The notes beneath the pieces were generated by a model. The model did not search any database and had not been told where the DNA came from. It saw only the letters and a list, made by a program, of their open reading frames with translations. Positions 1 through 13,100 of a stretch of 64,000 nucleotides of DNA are shown here, piece by piece. How positions within the stretch are numbered: the stretch's first letter is position 1; every line of letters starts with the position of its first letter. The position numbers and the translations under genes were made by a program. This DNA comes from Megalonaias nervosa (Eukaryota; Mollusca; Bivalvia; Unionida; Unionidae): positions 1 through 64,000 of the forward strand of contig JAECUM010012867.1 in NCBI GenBank assembly GCA_016617855.1, read 5' to 3'.

Positions 1-405
1 CCCAACACTTTATATCATGATTTGTAGTACTTAAAGACCATGAAATTACAGCATGGATTGTTGTACTTAAAGCCCATTCTGTAACACTTTATTTACATTT
101 ATAAAGACCATGATTTATAGCATGGCTTGTACTTCTCAAGGCCATTTCCCTTACACCTTATAACACGATTTGTAGTACACAAGGCCAATTCTCCTACACT
201 TTATAGCATCTGTAGTACTTAAGCCCCATTCCCCTACACTTTTTATCTTGATGTGAAGTTCTTAACGCCCATGATTTATAGCAAGATTTCATATGCTTAA
301 GGCCCTCTCCCCTACACTTTTTATCTTATGTGAAGTTCTTAAGGCCCATGATTTATAGCAAGATTTCTAGTGCTTAAGGCCCTTTCCCCAATACTTTGAC
401 ATTTA
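1..405. repeat. Degenerate tandem repeat
   Basis: The phrases CCCCTACACTTT, TTATAGCA and CTTAAGGCCC recur throughout. The last two units, starting near 231 and 309, are about 77 bp long and closely similar. The array may continue beyond the left edge. Confidence 0.75.
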
Positions 406-539
406 TATAGCATTACTTTATGTAAGATTGGTGGATTATAATCATATTTGTTTTGCAAATTTATATTGACAAGATCTAAGAAAAGAATCTTTTCAGACCT
501 TTGTGATGCACCTGTTGTTAATAACTTATTATTATTACT

Positions 540-745
540 ATATATATTCACTTACAAGTCTAGACCAACTGCAAACAACACAGACCCTGGTCTGCGATTG
601 CATAATGTGCCGGCAAACGGGGTTTGTATTGTTCATTCTGTTGATTACTCCGAACTACATAGACCTGGATGTGCTGGAGCATTAAGCTGTGGCAAATCTG
701 GGTCTGTGCAGTTTGCAGTTGGACTCATCTTATTAGTTTATATAT
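540..745. mobile_element. Foldback/MITE-like inverted repeat, copy 1
   Basis: The left arm contains ACCAACTGCAAACAACACAG and the right arm, read in reverse, GTCCAACTGCAAACTGCACAG; the arms run on through AT-rich outer sequence. The open frames crossing this element are not genes. A related inverted repeat lies at 12042-12154. Confidence 0.6.
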
Positions 746-3700
746 ATCAGTAGAAGTAGTAGTATTTTTTAATTATTATGTCAACTTTATTTTGTAATGG
801 GAATAGTTCATCAAAATAAAACGAATGTGACTGCTTAAGGATTTTTTTTTGGCAAACTGGTCAATAAAATTGGTCCAACAAGAAATTGTGTTAATGGAAC
901 ACAAATGCTCTACCATAGTGCCTCAAGAACTGATCTAAAAGCTGAACTTAACGTGACAGATCAAGGGACAGAGGGACACAATATGATCTAACAAATTTGT
1001 TGTGGGGATAAATATTCTGTAATACATACTCTTGTACCTCCTACTTCAAAGTTATAACTAGTCTGACACACATCAGACCTGCAGCCATCTTTACAAAGAA
1101 AAAAAAAAAGGGCATGCACAATAATTTCCATCACAGGACTTTACAAACGTTGCTATACAAGACATGACTGCTGAATACGGGTGAAATTTATGGTAGGTTT
1201 GATTGTATCATTTTGAAACTGCACTTAACCACAGTTTAACTAAGGTATTACTAATGCAAAGCTGAAAACATCTTTCATGATTTCCCTGAACAATTTTTTA
1301 AATCAGTGATATGAATCCAATAAAATTAATGATACCTCATATTCACAAAACTCTTCAATAACTTAACAGATTATTCTTCCAAACTTCAACCAAAAAAGTA
1401 TACAAGAGGTGTTTTTAACCTGGAAACCTGGAAAGAAACACTGACCCATGGGAAGCTACTGACGAAGTTTCTCACATTAGTTTTGCCATTACAAAACCAA
1501 TCAACTAACATCTAGTAGATTCTCATTAATGCAAATCTTGTTTACCCAGAATACCTGTTTCTCAAAACAACATGCATGTCCCAAACTGCAGATTCAGACA
1601 GCCCACAATTGTTCACCTGTATTCCCCATTTATCCGGACATTACTTGTGTCCAACAAGGAGTTTATAATTCTAATAAAGACATCCCATTACTGCAGTGGC
1701 TTTACATTTTTCAATGAAACCACCATCATAAGATGGTTGCAGGTGTTATCTCAGTGTGATATATGATTTTATTTACAAGGGGAAATGATGCTTATAGACA
1801 TAAATGTCATATTATTATCATCTACATAACATTGTTACCATTATCTTTTTAATGCCTTTTATAGAATTTTACCAATCTTTACCCTTTATCTTGTAGTACC
1901 TCATGTATACATTTATTTTGCACAATTTACCTTAAAAGTATTTTTGGCAACACCTTATATTTACAAATTTCGAACTATCTTATAATCAGCACCATATAGC
2001 CAGTATTGTTCTGACATGTCATTAAACTTTCATTTATACATTTTGATGTATGACACAATAAAAAACACAGCATGAACAATTATAGAAAAATAATTTACTT
2101 CTGGCAGAAAAGTTGTAAATTTTATCAAAATGAGCATACCTGTACAGAATTCTCTCTGATGCAAAAACATGATAATACTTATTGTTCCATTAAATGGAAT
2201 ACAGTGTACACATCATTACAAGAGTACTGGATATCACAGAGAAATAATCTCTCGTCCATTTTGCTTTCTCTAACTTGGCACAACTGGTTGTGCCATAAAT
2301 CCAAGTCATAACATGTGTACACAAGAAATCCAAATGGAAACAGACACACACAACCCTCTAAACATTTTACAACAATGGCTCACTGCAGAATAACTATACA
2401 AAATCAAATGACATGCTTGCTTCAGTTTGTTGGCACCATACACTCCAAATATGTGTAATTATCAATAATGAAATCATTGGTGATCCTAAATTTAAGCTAA
2501 CAATGAAACATCAAAAACTATGGGCAAAAAGTTCAATTTTGATATCTGATATCTCCATGCCCACCCAAGTAATATTACAGCCCTGCAGGATAGCATCCAG
2601 CTTCCATACCACCTCACCCAAATCCTGTTAAAGGCTTATCATCTTCTACAAAAGCTCAAACTTTGGTCAGAAGATTGCAATGGTTTAACATTATAGGATT
2701 CAGTTGCAAAGATACCTTTAGCTTCATGCAGATGCAACTATTTAGACCTCAAAATATGACAAAAATTTAAAGCAATCAGAAACCAGACTAGACAATCAAA
2801 TGCCCATATTTATAAAATTAAGCATAAAGAGTGAGCTAAAATAGTGTACAAAAAAAATTCAAAAAGTGAAGCTGGAAAAAAATAATAACTGAGGATCATT
2901 TTACCTTTGCTTTTTTCAATGTAAATGGTGAACCACAATAGTAACAAATAGCCTTCCAGCAGCATTGCAGATTTGATTCGGTGCTTTGCATTTATTCTAA
3001 TTAAAGGGTATTTAATGTCCAATTATCTTTCTAACAAAAGACCCACTTAATTTTTTTTGTTGAACCAGCCTTTAATTAAGCTTGAAAGTAAGAACTTAAA
3101 CATTGATCCTAATCTGAAACTTTAACATTAACCTTAATAGAGGGTGTGGACAATCTATGTCATATAGATGCCAAAGTGTCAAGCATCCACCAAGATGGGT
3201 TAAAAAAACCATACTAACTATACAAATTATAAACACCTGGGGGTAAAGTATCGTCCAAATAAAGTAATTTTCTTTTTATGTATAGGATAAAATTCAGTCT
3301 GTACTTTCTTACAGGCAGAACTGAGCTAAATTTAACTTTATTATAAATAAGCCACATTGTACATGGTTGCATTTATCTGTCTGTAATGAATAAGATGTAG
3401 AAAGTGTAGATGAAGATGAGGAAGATGAGGATGACAACAACAATAAGGAATAATTTGCATGCAAGCAAATTATGATTGAAATATTAATATTATTAATGAA
3501 ACACAAGTATCATATACGCTCTCCTTTCAAAGCTTCATACATATACACATTAAGTACACTGTTCTAGTTTAACATATTCACACAATACACAGCTTCAACT
3601 CATAATGATCATGTACATCTCACTTCCACTGTCTCTTGGTGCCAATATTATGGCTTCCATTTTTCTTTTTCTGTAACCTACAGGGATTAGAAAGAGGTCA

Positions 3701-3999
3701 GTCCTCTATATTGTTCTAGTTTGTTTCAGTGTCTTGAAGACAATTCTGAACTGACAACACTAGTGTGGTGTTAGGTCTCACGAGCTTTACTGAGTGAACA
3801 CAGAAGTAGACTTTGCACCTATTGCAAAATATACATAGTCACAATCTGTTTGCCTCCTATGGCAATTGATCCATTGCACTGAATTTTGGCATGCAAATGC
3901 AGATCAAGCTGTCATCTTCATTTGAATGATCTAACGCAGATGTGCCTTTGAATTTCTGGCTGTATTTCTTTTGCCCCATAACGTGGACAAAATTTATTG
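746..3999 (-). other. PPP1R10 3' UTR and downstream DNA, no other gene seen
   Basis: AT-rich sequence without a recognisable coding region on either strand. The proximal part (from 3999 downwards) must include the 3' UTR, whose end is not determined. A short stretch near 1430-1475 resembles the body of the SINE at 18372-18634. A GAT-rich low-complexity patch lies at about 3410-3450. Confidence 0.5.
3337..3342 (-). promoter_or_regulatory. Candidate PPP1R10 poly(A) signal AATAAA
   Basis: TTTATT on the plus strand reads AATAAA on the minus strand about 660 nt after the stop codon. Other copies occur (for example at 2991-2996 and immediately after the stop near 3993), and the sequence alone does not tell which is used. 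Confidence 0.2.
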
Positions 4000-4196
4000 C
4001 TACCGTGGATTTGGTGGTCCATCCATTCTAGGGGGAGGTCCATCCATTCTAGGTGGCCTGTCCATCCTTGGTCCATTCATTCTCGGATGAGGGGGACCAT
4101 TGGCTCCCAAAGGTGGACCGTTGACACCTGGGTGTAGAAATCCACAAGAGTTGCCACGTTTACAGTCTCCAGCAGCAAAATGTCGGCAAATAATCC
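4000..4196 (-). CDS. PPP1R10: PPP1R10 last coding exon S (CCCH zinc finger and stop)
   Basis: Encodes IICRHFAAGDCKRGNSCGFL and then HPGVNGPPL, matching the human finger CRHFMMKGNCRYENNC and HPGVNGPPLP. Finger residues are coded at 4188-4132 with spacing C-x7-C-x5-C-x3-H; the human finger has x8. Human PNUTS ends right after GVNGPPLP, whereas here about 35 more residues with RMDGPP-like repeats follow before TAG at 4002-4000. Confidence 0.97.
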
Positions 4197-7100
4197 CTGA
4201 AATTATGAAGAAATCAGTTAAACATAACAGAAACATTAACATCTGATATTTTTGTGTACTTCCTTAACAAAAACCTTGAATAGTTATTTTCCTACAAATA
4301 TCAGAACTGAACTTGCTTCTAAAGATGACATTAATGAATGAGATGAAGTCTGAGCAACAGGCATAATGAAATTTTTCGTAAGGGTTATTACAGTAAAATT
4401 TCAAATATCTGCACCCTTTTGCAAAATTTTGATTTGAGCATTGGTTGCCTCAATAACTTCTCCACCCCTGGAAATGCTCCATTAGTCTATATGATTTTGA
4501 AGTATGGAAAAGTGGTTTGTATATAATATGAATTTTCCTGCACTTTTAGGCATGCTTTCTTAGTAACAAGTACAAATTTGTTTCACGATTATTTTAATGT
4601 GCACAATTTCAATCCAATGTAACAGTTAAAACAAATGATGAAATATTTTAAATAAAAAATGTTGGTCAATAAGAAAAGCTATTGCCAGTGAAATAGTTAA
4701 ACACGAGTCCTTTGATGGGGATGACACTTTACAGTCCCAAAATAGTTTCAGGAATTAAAGAAAATGCCATTTCTTCTGTTTAACTGCTGGTTGCTGAAAC
4801 CATTTCTGATATTTTTAAGTGACAAGATTTCAAAATAGACACCACTGAAAAAACTTGGTGAAAACCCCACGTTGATATGAAAATCCATTCAGGACAAACA
4901 GTGATTTGGCACCATTTTCATTCAGGATCAATTAGATATCAAAAGGAATCCTCTTGTGAAAATCTCAAGCCGACGTGACTTTCCACTTAGGAGTTGCAAT
5001 AACAAGGTGTTAGAGATGGCTGCAAGGCTGGCTATACTAGATGTTAGAGGGGCACCATTTTCAGTCACTACCAACTAGACATGATAAAACATCGGATGAA
5101 AACCCAGTGCTGATATGACTTCCCATCTAGGAGGAGTAGTAGTAATAATTTTCAAGATACCGTATTGGATATCAATTTACACAAAGTTTATTTCAGTTGA
5201 ACAACACCACATATTAGTCTACGGGTGAAAACTCCATGCTTTCCATTCAATAGTAGCAATAACAAGATTTTCAAGATGGATGCTGTGGTGGCTATATTGG
5301 ACATCAGATATTGGCACCATTTTCATTTAGGACCAATTACTGCATTTTGGTGTGTGTAACATGTATTTTTAGGAAGGGGTGAGCATTTTATGGAAGAACC
5401 ACAAAAGGAAAAAAATTTGTCCAGGTTGATCTGATGAAAGAATCAAGGCAATAAAGCTGCCCACATGTCACATTCATTCCTTATGAAACATTAAATCCGT
5501 CGCATTATAACTAAATTATTTATGAGCCTTACGATACAAATAATGCTTACAAACCATGATTGTTAATAAACTAATTTAAATTCACAATACTATGCAGCCT
5601 TTTGTTCTGTGACTCGACTGTAAATACATGCAATTTTGACTGGCAACTTGTTATTCCTCTCTGTCATCTTTACATTAAAGCTGTGCAAAGTAACATGTTG
5701 CACTGGAACATATACAATTACCATAAAGTTCAATGTTCAGTAACTGTTGATCTGATGAATTTATTCTTCATTTATTCCTTTCTTTATTCATCTTGAAATG
5801 CAATATTTAGAATCCAAGCAGTCTTAATGTTCTTAACACATTTCGTGGCCATCTTTTTTTGTGATTACAGCTTGTTACAGTAAAATTGACATGTATTGTG
5901 AAACAAAACATGAAATCGGCAAATATTTTTCTGTCATTAAAAAATAAACTTGGTTCCCATCTTTGTGACTTGACTCAGTGTTGTCTTTTCAAGGTAATCA
6001 GAGATGGCTAAAGCTTTGATGCGCTGAACATATAAGTACAATGCTCTGTCTTGGTAAATTTGCAATCTCTTTTCTTCAGAAAATAAACTTAGTTCTTTGT
6101 TTTATTTCTCATCTTAAACCATAATTTTGATACTTTTTTGTTATAATGCAGTGTTCAATATTTAACAAAACATGGAAAGGTGCTTTTAAAGGTAATCAGC
6201 ATAAGCAAAAGCTGATATGCCAAACATAATTACAATGCACTGTCTTGCTAACTTCTTGCTTGGGCATTGAGACATATTTAAGAGGATTCACAGTATAAAT
6301 TATTGGACCTAAACTTTCACACAGCATTTTAAATCTAAAGAATTTAGTCAAAGTATAAAAAATGACATGTAATAAACTTATACACTGAAAAAATCCCAAG
6401 CTAACCATCATTGCCTGTGCAGAAGCACAACGTAACAGAACCACTGGGAGGCAGTTCAGTGAAGGAGAGTCTTCTGTTATGGAGTGAAGAATGGCAGATG
6501 AGGACATACAGTGGCTTTTTAAGACTGATGACAACGACGAGGAAATTGGGGGATCTGATGCAAAAGACTGAATAGCATCAACATAGCAGTTTTATGGGAA
6601 ACAATAAAATTAGAATGATATACTTTCAGTATTGACACTTCTTTCATTCTTTCTTTTATGATATCTTTCTAAAATTATTTGTCATGGTTGGGTGCCCTTT
6701 ACTGACAGGAAAGATCAGAGAAGCAGTTAACCACTGGTTTATTGTAAGCAATTCAAACAATGTTTAACAAATGATCACTGCAATATCCAAAAGTACAGAC
6801 TATCATCACACTACAAAAATAGAGTGAAATTATCACAATTATAATTTGTATTAGATCACATGTACATTATATCGCAGAACTGAATGTTTTACCACATTCT
6901 GAGTCAAAAAATGGGGTGCACACTACACACACAAAAATATGGCAGACATCTTCAGAAGTCTTTTAGTGAAAACCCCATGGTCATGTGACCATCCATTCAG
7001 GTGGAGCATCAATAACAATTTTCAAGATGGCTGCTGCAGTGGCCATATTGGCTATCCAGAACCTGCCAACCCTAACAAGAATGGCTCAGTAAGGTAGCTG

Positions 7101-10100
7101 ATTGTTTCACACAAGTATGACCAGTTTTCAATAAGGTGCAACAAAATATCATGTACTGCTATTGTCAAGTTGGAAAACATAACTAAAAAGAGTTCGGTAT
7201 TCCAAACTGATAAATCTATGGTAAACTACTATGTTCATCTGAAAAGTTTGTAAAGTGCACCTTATTTAACTATAGTACAGTTGCACAAACATCAGTTCCA
7301 AACCCTATGCAGCTTAATGGCTTCTTGCTATCTCTCAACTCGACATAATTCTTGGAATTTTTGTCTTCATTTCACATGACAGCAATTGTATCTCCTGCCA
7401 TGTGACATAAATTGATACATATGTCCAATATATGTATTGTTTCCCTTCCAGCTTTTATTCAGAACAATCTGAATATTCATTGTTATACTTCTGTGCTGAT
7501 TATTAAAACTTTTTAAGAGGCTTTATTTTTTCTATTTGTCTTTAACATGTATTGGTAGCAGGTCATCATTAATAAAAGAATTATATAATCAAAAATTTGA
7601 TCATGCTGACAATTGGCATAGAAAAATTCATGCAGTTGAAAGTGTCTGAGGTACTACTATAAAGTTAGTCTGGCTCTCTGACTAATTCTGCTAAAGCTAA
7701 TGTTAAACCTGGATCCAAATCAAATGTGGATGAGCTAATTATCTTGATTTGACTGCAACAATCATATTTCCCTTGTTTTTCCTTTTATTCCGTAAGTCGT
7801 ATTTTAAGGGTCATTTTCTTAAGACTTGTGGCAAAATTGTAAGGGTTGGCAGGTCTGATTTAGGACTAGCTTGACATCTGAAGTCTTCTGGTGAAAACTC
7901 CATGCCCAAACAACTTTTGTTCAGAAGGAGAAGTGAATTTCAAGATGATTGCCCTGATGGCCATACTGGATAGTGGATCCACACCATTTTCATTTATGAC
8001 CAATTAGACATCATAAAGTCTTTCAGTGAAAACCCCATGTTTTATTTATAGTACATCCATTCTGGAGGAGTAGAGACAAGATTTTCAGGATGCCACTATG
8101 GTGGCCATATCAACTGCCCAAGTCAACCATTTTCATTTAGTACCATTAGATATTATGTCTTCTGGTCACATCTCCATGTAAATATGACTTTCATTTCACG
8201 AGGAGAAGCAATAACAAGATTTTCAAAATTGCTGCCACGGTGGCTACAGTGTTGTGTCAGATCGGCACCATTTTCGTTTAGGACCAGCTAGATATCATAG
8301 GAAGTTTTTTTTAGTGAAAACCCCATGTTGATATGACCATTCATTCACAATGATCAGCGATAAGATTTTCAAATGGCTGCTGTAGCAGCCTTATTGGATA
8401 TCAGAACACCATTTTCATTTAGGGCCAACTATACCTTAGGATAAATGTGTGTGCAAAATTTAATGGCAGTACTCTAAAGAATACCAGGAACTAACCTGTG
8501 CTAACAGACCGATGGACGATGGACAAAAGGCCATCACATAAGCTATTCTGGTCTATGACAAGTAGAGCTAAAAATAAATTTACATTCCGTTTTGAATTTT
8601 AAAAATATATCTTCAATCAACCATTGGTGTCCTACTGAACACAGTTTGAAATGACTGTTTCATGCCTCTGTAGCACTATAATGAAAGGCAAGGAAAGAAA
8701 GAAAATCTTGCTGGTAAACTCCACAATTGGGCCAACTTTTATTTTGACACTGAGGTTAATCTAGTGTGTGGACACACATGTACAGACATGCATGTGGTCA
8801 TCAAATTGATCAGTATGTCGAGCTTCCTTCATGGCTGACTGAACAATAATAATAAAGCAGATTACAATGCACTGTGGAAAAAGAACAATATTTGAATATT
8901 AGTATTTCAGCAGGGGTGTCTCGAGTATCCTTTGCTGTATTTCTATTAGGTATTTCAACGCACAAATAAAAAAAACATGCTGAAATTCTGGGTTAATTTG
9001 GATATTTTTAGACACGAAATCAGCTGCACACAAACCTTGTCTGAAGCCACCTCTGCCTCTCAATGGTGGACCACCAGGCCCATGGGGCCCTGGGCCTGGC
9101 ATTCGACCTCGGAAGGCCCGTCGTGGTGGGCCACCCCTGCCTGGCCCCATGGGACCTGGTCTAGGGCCTCCCATCATGTTTTCTCCCCAGCCCTCATCCC
9201 CTGGACCAGGACCCATCCTAGGGCCTGTACCTGGACCTGGTCCTTGACCTGGGCCTGGACCTGTAAATAATGGAATGAAATTAGAGACATTATTTTACAC
9301 AAGTGTGTGTGTACGACAGATATAACATTTATTTTAAGCAAGTCAAATGATATTACATCAGAAAAGCTGTTTGCACTGATGTTATGTGGTGTTACATGGT
9401 GTCTGGACATTGTGACAATTTTCATATGGTGCTATGACACCACTGTATTCTACTCGTGGGTCATATTTACATTATTGTTATAAAATATGAAACATGATTA
9501 ATTCCTTTAGTTTAGTTATAGCAGACTTCTAAATGCTTAAAGATGGCAATGTTCATAATCCTCCAAACTTTATTGTTTCAAAATTTATAAATGAAGACTG
9601 TCAGTGAAACAGCACATGAAAACACATTACTACTAAAAGTGAATGATAAGGTAGGTGAAAAATCTATCAGCAAGAGTCCCAAGTGGGCCTGATGTTGCTC
9701 ACCTGGCTTACATAACCTAACAGTTCACCATTTAACTAAGCAGGCTATTGCAGATTTGTAAGAACTCAATATAATCTTCCAATCCTTATACCATGTCATG
9801 CAATGTTAACTCTTTTACCATAATTTACAAAAAAATTTCCAAAGGAATAATTTATATGCACACATTTTGCACAAAAATGAACCCGTATAAGATTTTTTTT
9901 ATATGATACAAACATATCTGAATGTGTTGTTATATAAACATGTTTGAACAAGTTCTGTCAAAATCAGATGAAACAAAGTCTCTAATGAGGTGAAAAGTTT
10001 AGCCAAGATCACCTCGTTAAAAAGCATAGATCTCATTTATTAAAGAATCTAAGATCATAATGGCAAAAACTTATTTACCAGGTTTGGGCAAAATCCCGTC

Positions 10101-13100
10101 AAAATTCAGTTTCCAGTGTTTTAAGAAGCTCAGAAAGCTCTGATTTATTCATACTCAAACTTGTCCAATTTCTTGATCATATAAGACTATTAAACAAACC
10201 TTATAAAAATAGTCACTTGACATCTGACAAGCTCATCCTTCAAGATGCAAGATCACCTTATTAATATGCATGCATCTTGCTTATTATTGAACTTGTCCAA
10301 AATCTTGATGATAGAAGCATAATTTCTAAGTTTTTTTCAAAACTGTACCAGAAATCTGGCTTTCAGAGTGTTAAAAAAATTCAGCAAATCTGATGCAAAT
10401 CACCTCATTAATATGCATGGATTTCATTATTATGAAACTCATCTGACGTCTTTAAAAAAGAAACTTATATTCCAAGTTGTTTCAAAATCAATCAGAAATA
10501 TATCCTCCAGAATGGTAACCAGCACTGTTGATTGATAACATATGGTGGACACAGGGCCATAATATAAACTCACCTAGCAATAAAACTTAAACAAACAATG
10601 GTATCTAGATCTAATTGGGGCATGTCATTAGGTAATATGAAGCTGTGAACCAAACATTGCTTGCACCTTTGCTGGTTGAAACCTGAAACTGATTTTGCTA
10701 ACTGTATTTGAAATTAAAAATCAGTTCATGAATAGATAAAAAAAGCCCACTTGAAAAATGTTCACAATTTATGAAAAAGATTCTGATCATGGACTACATA
10801 ATTGGTTCAATCATAAATAAATAAATGGGTAAAAGACTTGAATTAAAACCAGCATTTTTGTGTCTTCAAGTTTCTTAATCACATTACATTCTCAAAAAAA
10901 CCTTTTACTTTTAAAACAGAATTTAAATAACATAAAAATTATTTTGTTTTATATTATGAGCTAAAATCAATGAACATTAGACAAACTCTGCTATTCTTTT
11001 ATTACATTTTTAAAAGTGCTGCTTGAAATTTCAAATCTTGAGCATGTACTCAAACGTTAAAAGCTTTATAAATATTAGTATAGTTCAAGTGCTTGGGTCT
11101 TACCATTGAGAGGGAACCTTGGCCCCATATTTCTGATAGGATGGAAGCCTGGAGGGGCCTGTCCCAGCAATCCTACTGGGCCCCCATGTCCCATAGGACC
11201 TGGACCCCTTGGGGGCATTCCACCTTCCTGCATAGGAGGACCTGTAGGATAAAGATATAACATGGAGAGATAAAACTTTTGATATGCAACTCCCTGTACT
11301 GATCTGCAATACGAGATTTTTTTTACCACCTCCTCACTAAAATATTTCATGATGATTTTGTCTGGAAGGAGCACCGTCTATATTTAGAATAAATCGCAAC
11401 ACCTACCCACCCAACAAGACTGTAGTTGATATTTTTCTTACGTTAAATGAATGGAATCCATCCAGCCAAGTTAGTGAACATGGGTGGGTATGGAGGTGGT
11501 CTTGGACAAAGCTACCTAAAATTCAAAGTTTTTTAATAAAAATTTTCCAAAGTAGGGGAAAAACACATGACTGAGTATAGATATATCAAAGGAGATGAAT
11601 GCATACAACAAAAGTCAGCATTCACCACTTATGTACACTGTTCACCTAGAACAATTCCTTGCTGGGCCTACTTAATGATTAATAATGTGAAACTGGCAAA
11701 CTCTACCCACCTTCCTGTAAGCCTAAGTGATTAAACTGCTTATAAGTGAAAGAATGTCATTATACTGTTTGCCTCTGCCAAGAGTTAAAAATCTTGTTTT
11801 GATAAGCTTGACTCTCGTTCAACTGATGACTGTGATTTTCTTAACACTTTTTAAATAAAATGAAAATGAAACAAAGAACTAAAATATATACAGCACTTGT
11901 CCATATAGAACCAAAGTTATATACAGCAATTAGTTTGCATGGCCCATGACTGGTCCACATAGAATCTGAGATTAGACAAGAAACCAGGCCTTGACACAAC
12001 CATAATCTACAAGATATTATCAAGTAGTATATACCACATATACTCGCTTAGAAGTAGTGTCCAACTGCAAACTGACCAGACCCAGATCTACAGTCACATA
12101 ACGCACCAACAGATCTGGACCTACATTTTGCAGCTGGACTCGTTTGTTAAGAGTAATCAGTAGAACAAATAACTCAGGCCCTGATATGACACTGCATTAT
12201 GCTACCAAAGATCAGGATTTATGTTGTCTGTAGTTGGACTCTAGTCATAAGCAAGTAAATACACTAACTCTTGCTCTAATACTAAATAAGCTCACAATAT
12301 CAAGATGATGCAAGGTTTATTGTATTCAAATGTTTGCTGGAGCACATGGGAATTGTTGCAACCAAGGATTTGAAAGTCCATTTTATCTGAGTGCTCTGGC
12401 AAATGTTCGACTTATCAAACCATGTGTAAACCTTATTCTTGCATGGTCAATCACCAAACGAGTCAATTATTTACCAATAAAAAAAATTCTATAATTATGA
12501 TAACCTGTATCAACTAGTATGTTCACAAATGCACAGGTGTCTCAGGAGCTGAATTGGTTTGATCACATAAAAATTAATTACCTAACATTTGCTGATTGAA
12601 AGGTTCAAGCATCCGTTGAAGCTGGTTGTAAGCCTCACGTGATTCCTGTTCAGAACTGCCTCCCTGTTAACAGAATTATTTGCTGTTGATTAAATGTAGA
12701 TAATGTTACTTACTTTTAGTTATTGAATCAAGATAACTTGCTCATCCACAGCAAAATAATTGCCACAAAAATGTCTGAAAAATCAGTTTTATTTTGAACA
12801 ACTTTCATTAAACTGTTCTGATTTATGATGTTGTATTAAGGCAATAGTAAAATAGTAAGAAGTCTTATGATTAATAATAAATTCTTTTCAAAACATTGAA
12901 AAATTATAAAGTGTCTTTTCCAGGAACACACCATGGCTGCCAAGCTAGGCTGATCTAATGGTGGTATTCAAACCTTCACCCTTTCAGTTGCAAATCCAGC
13001 ATGCTAACCACTCAGCTGCCACAATTCGTTGGCACAACTGAGAATGTAAATGTCTCACAGCTCAGAGATCATCATCCATAAAGATGTGCCATATTTCTCA

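Noticed and set aside
448..753. Two overlapping open frames on the plus strand
   Set aside because: They lie across the foldback element at 540-745 and have no family resemblance.
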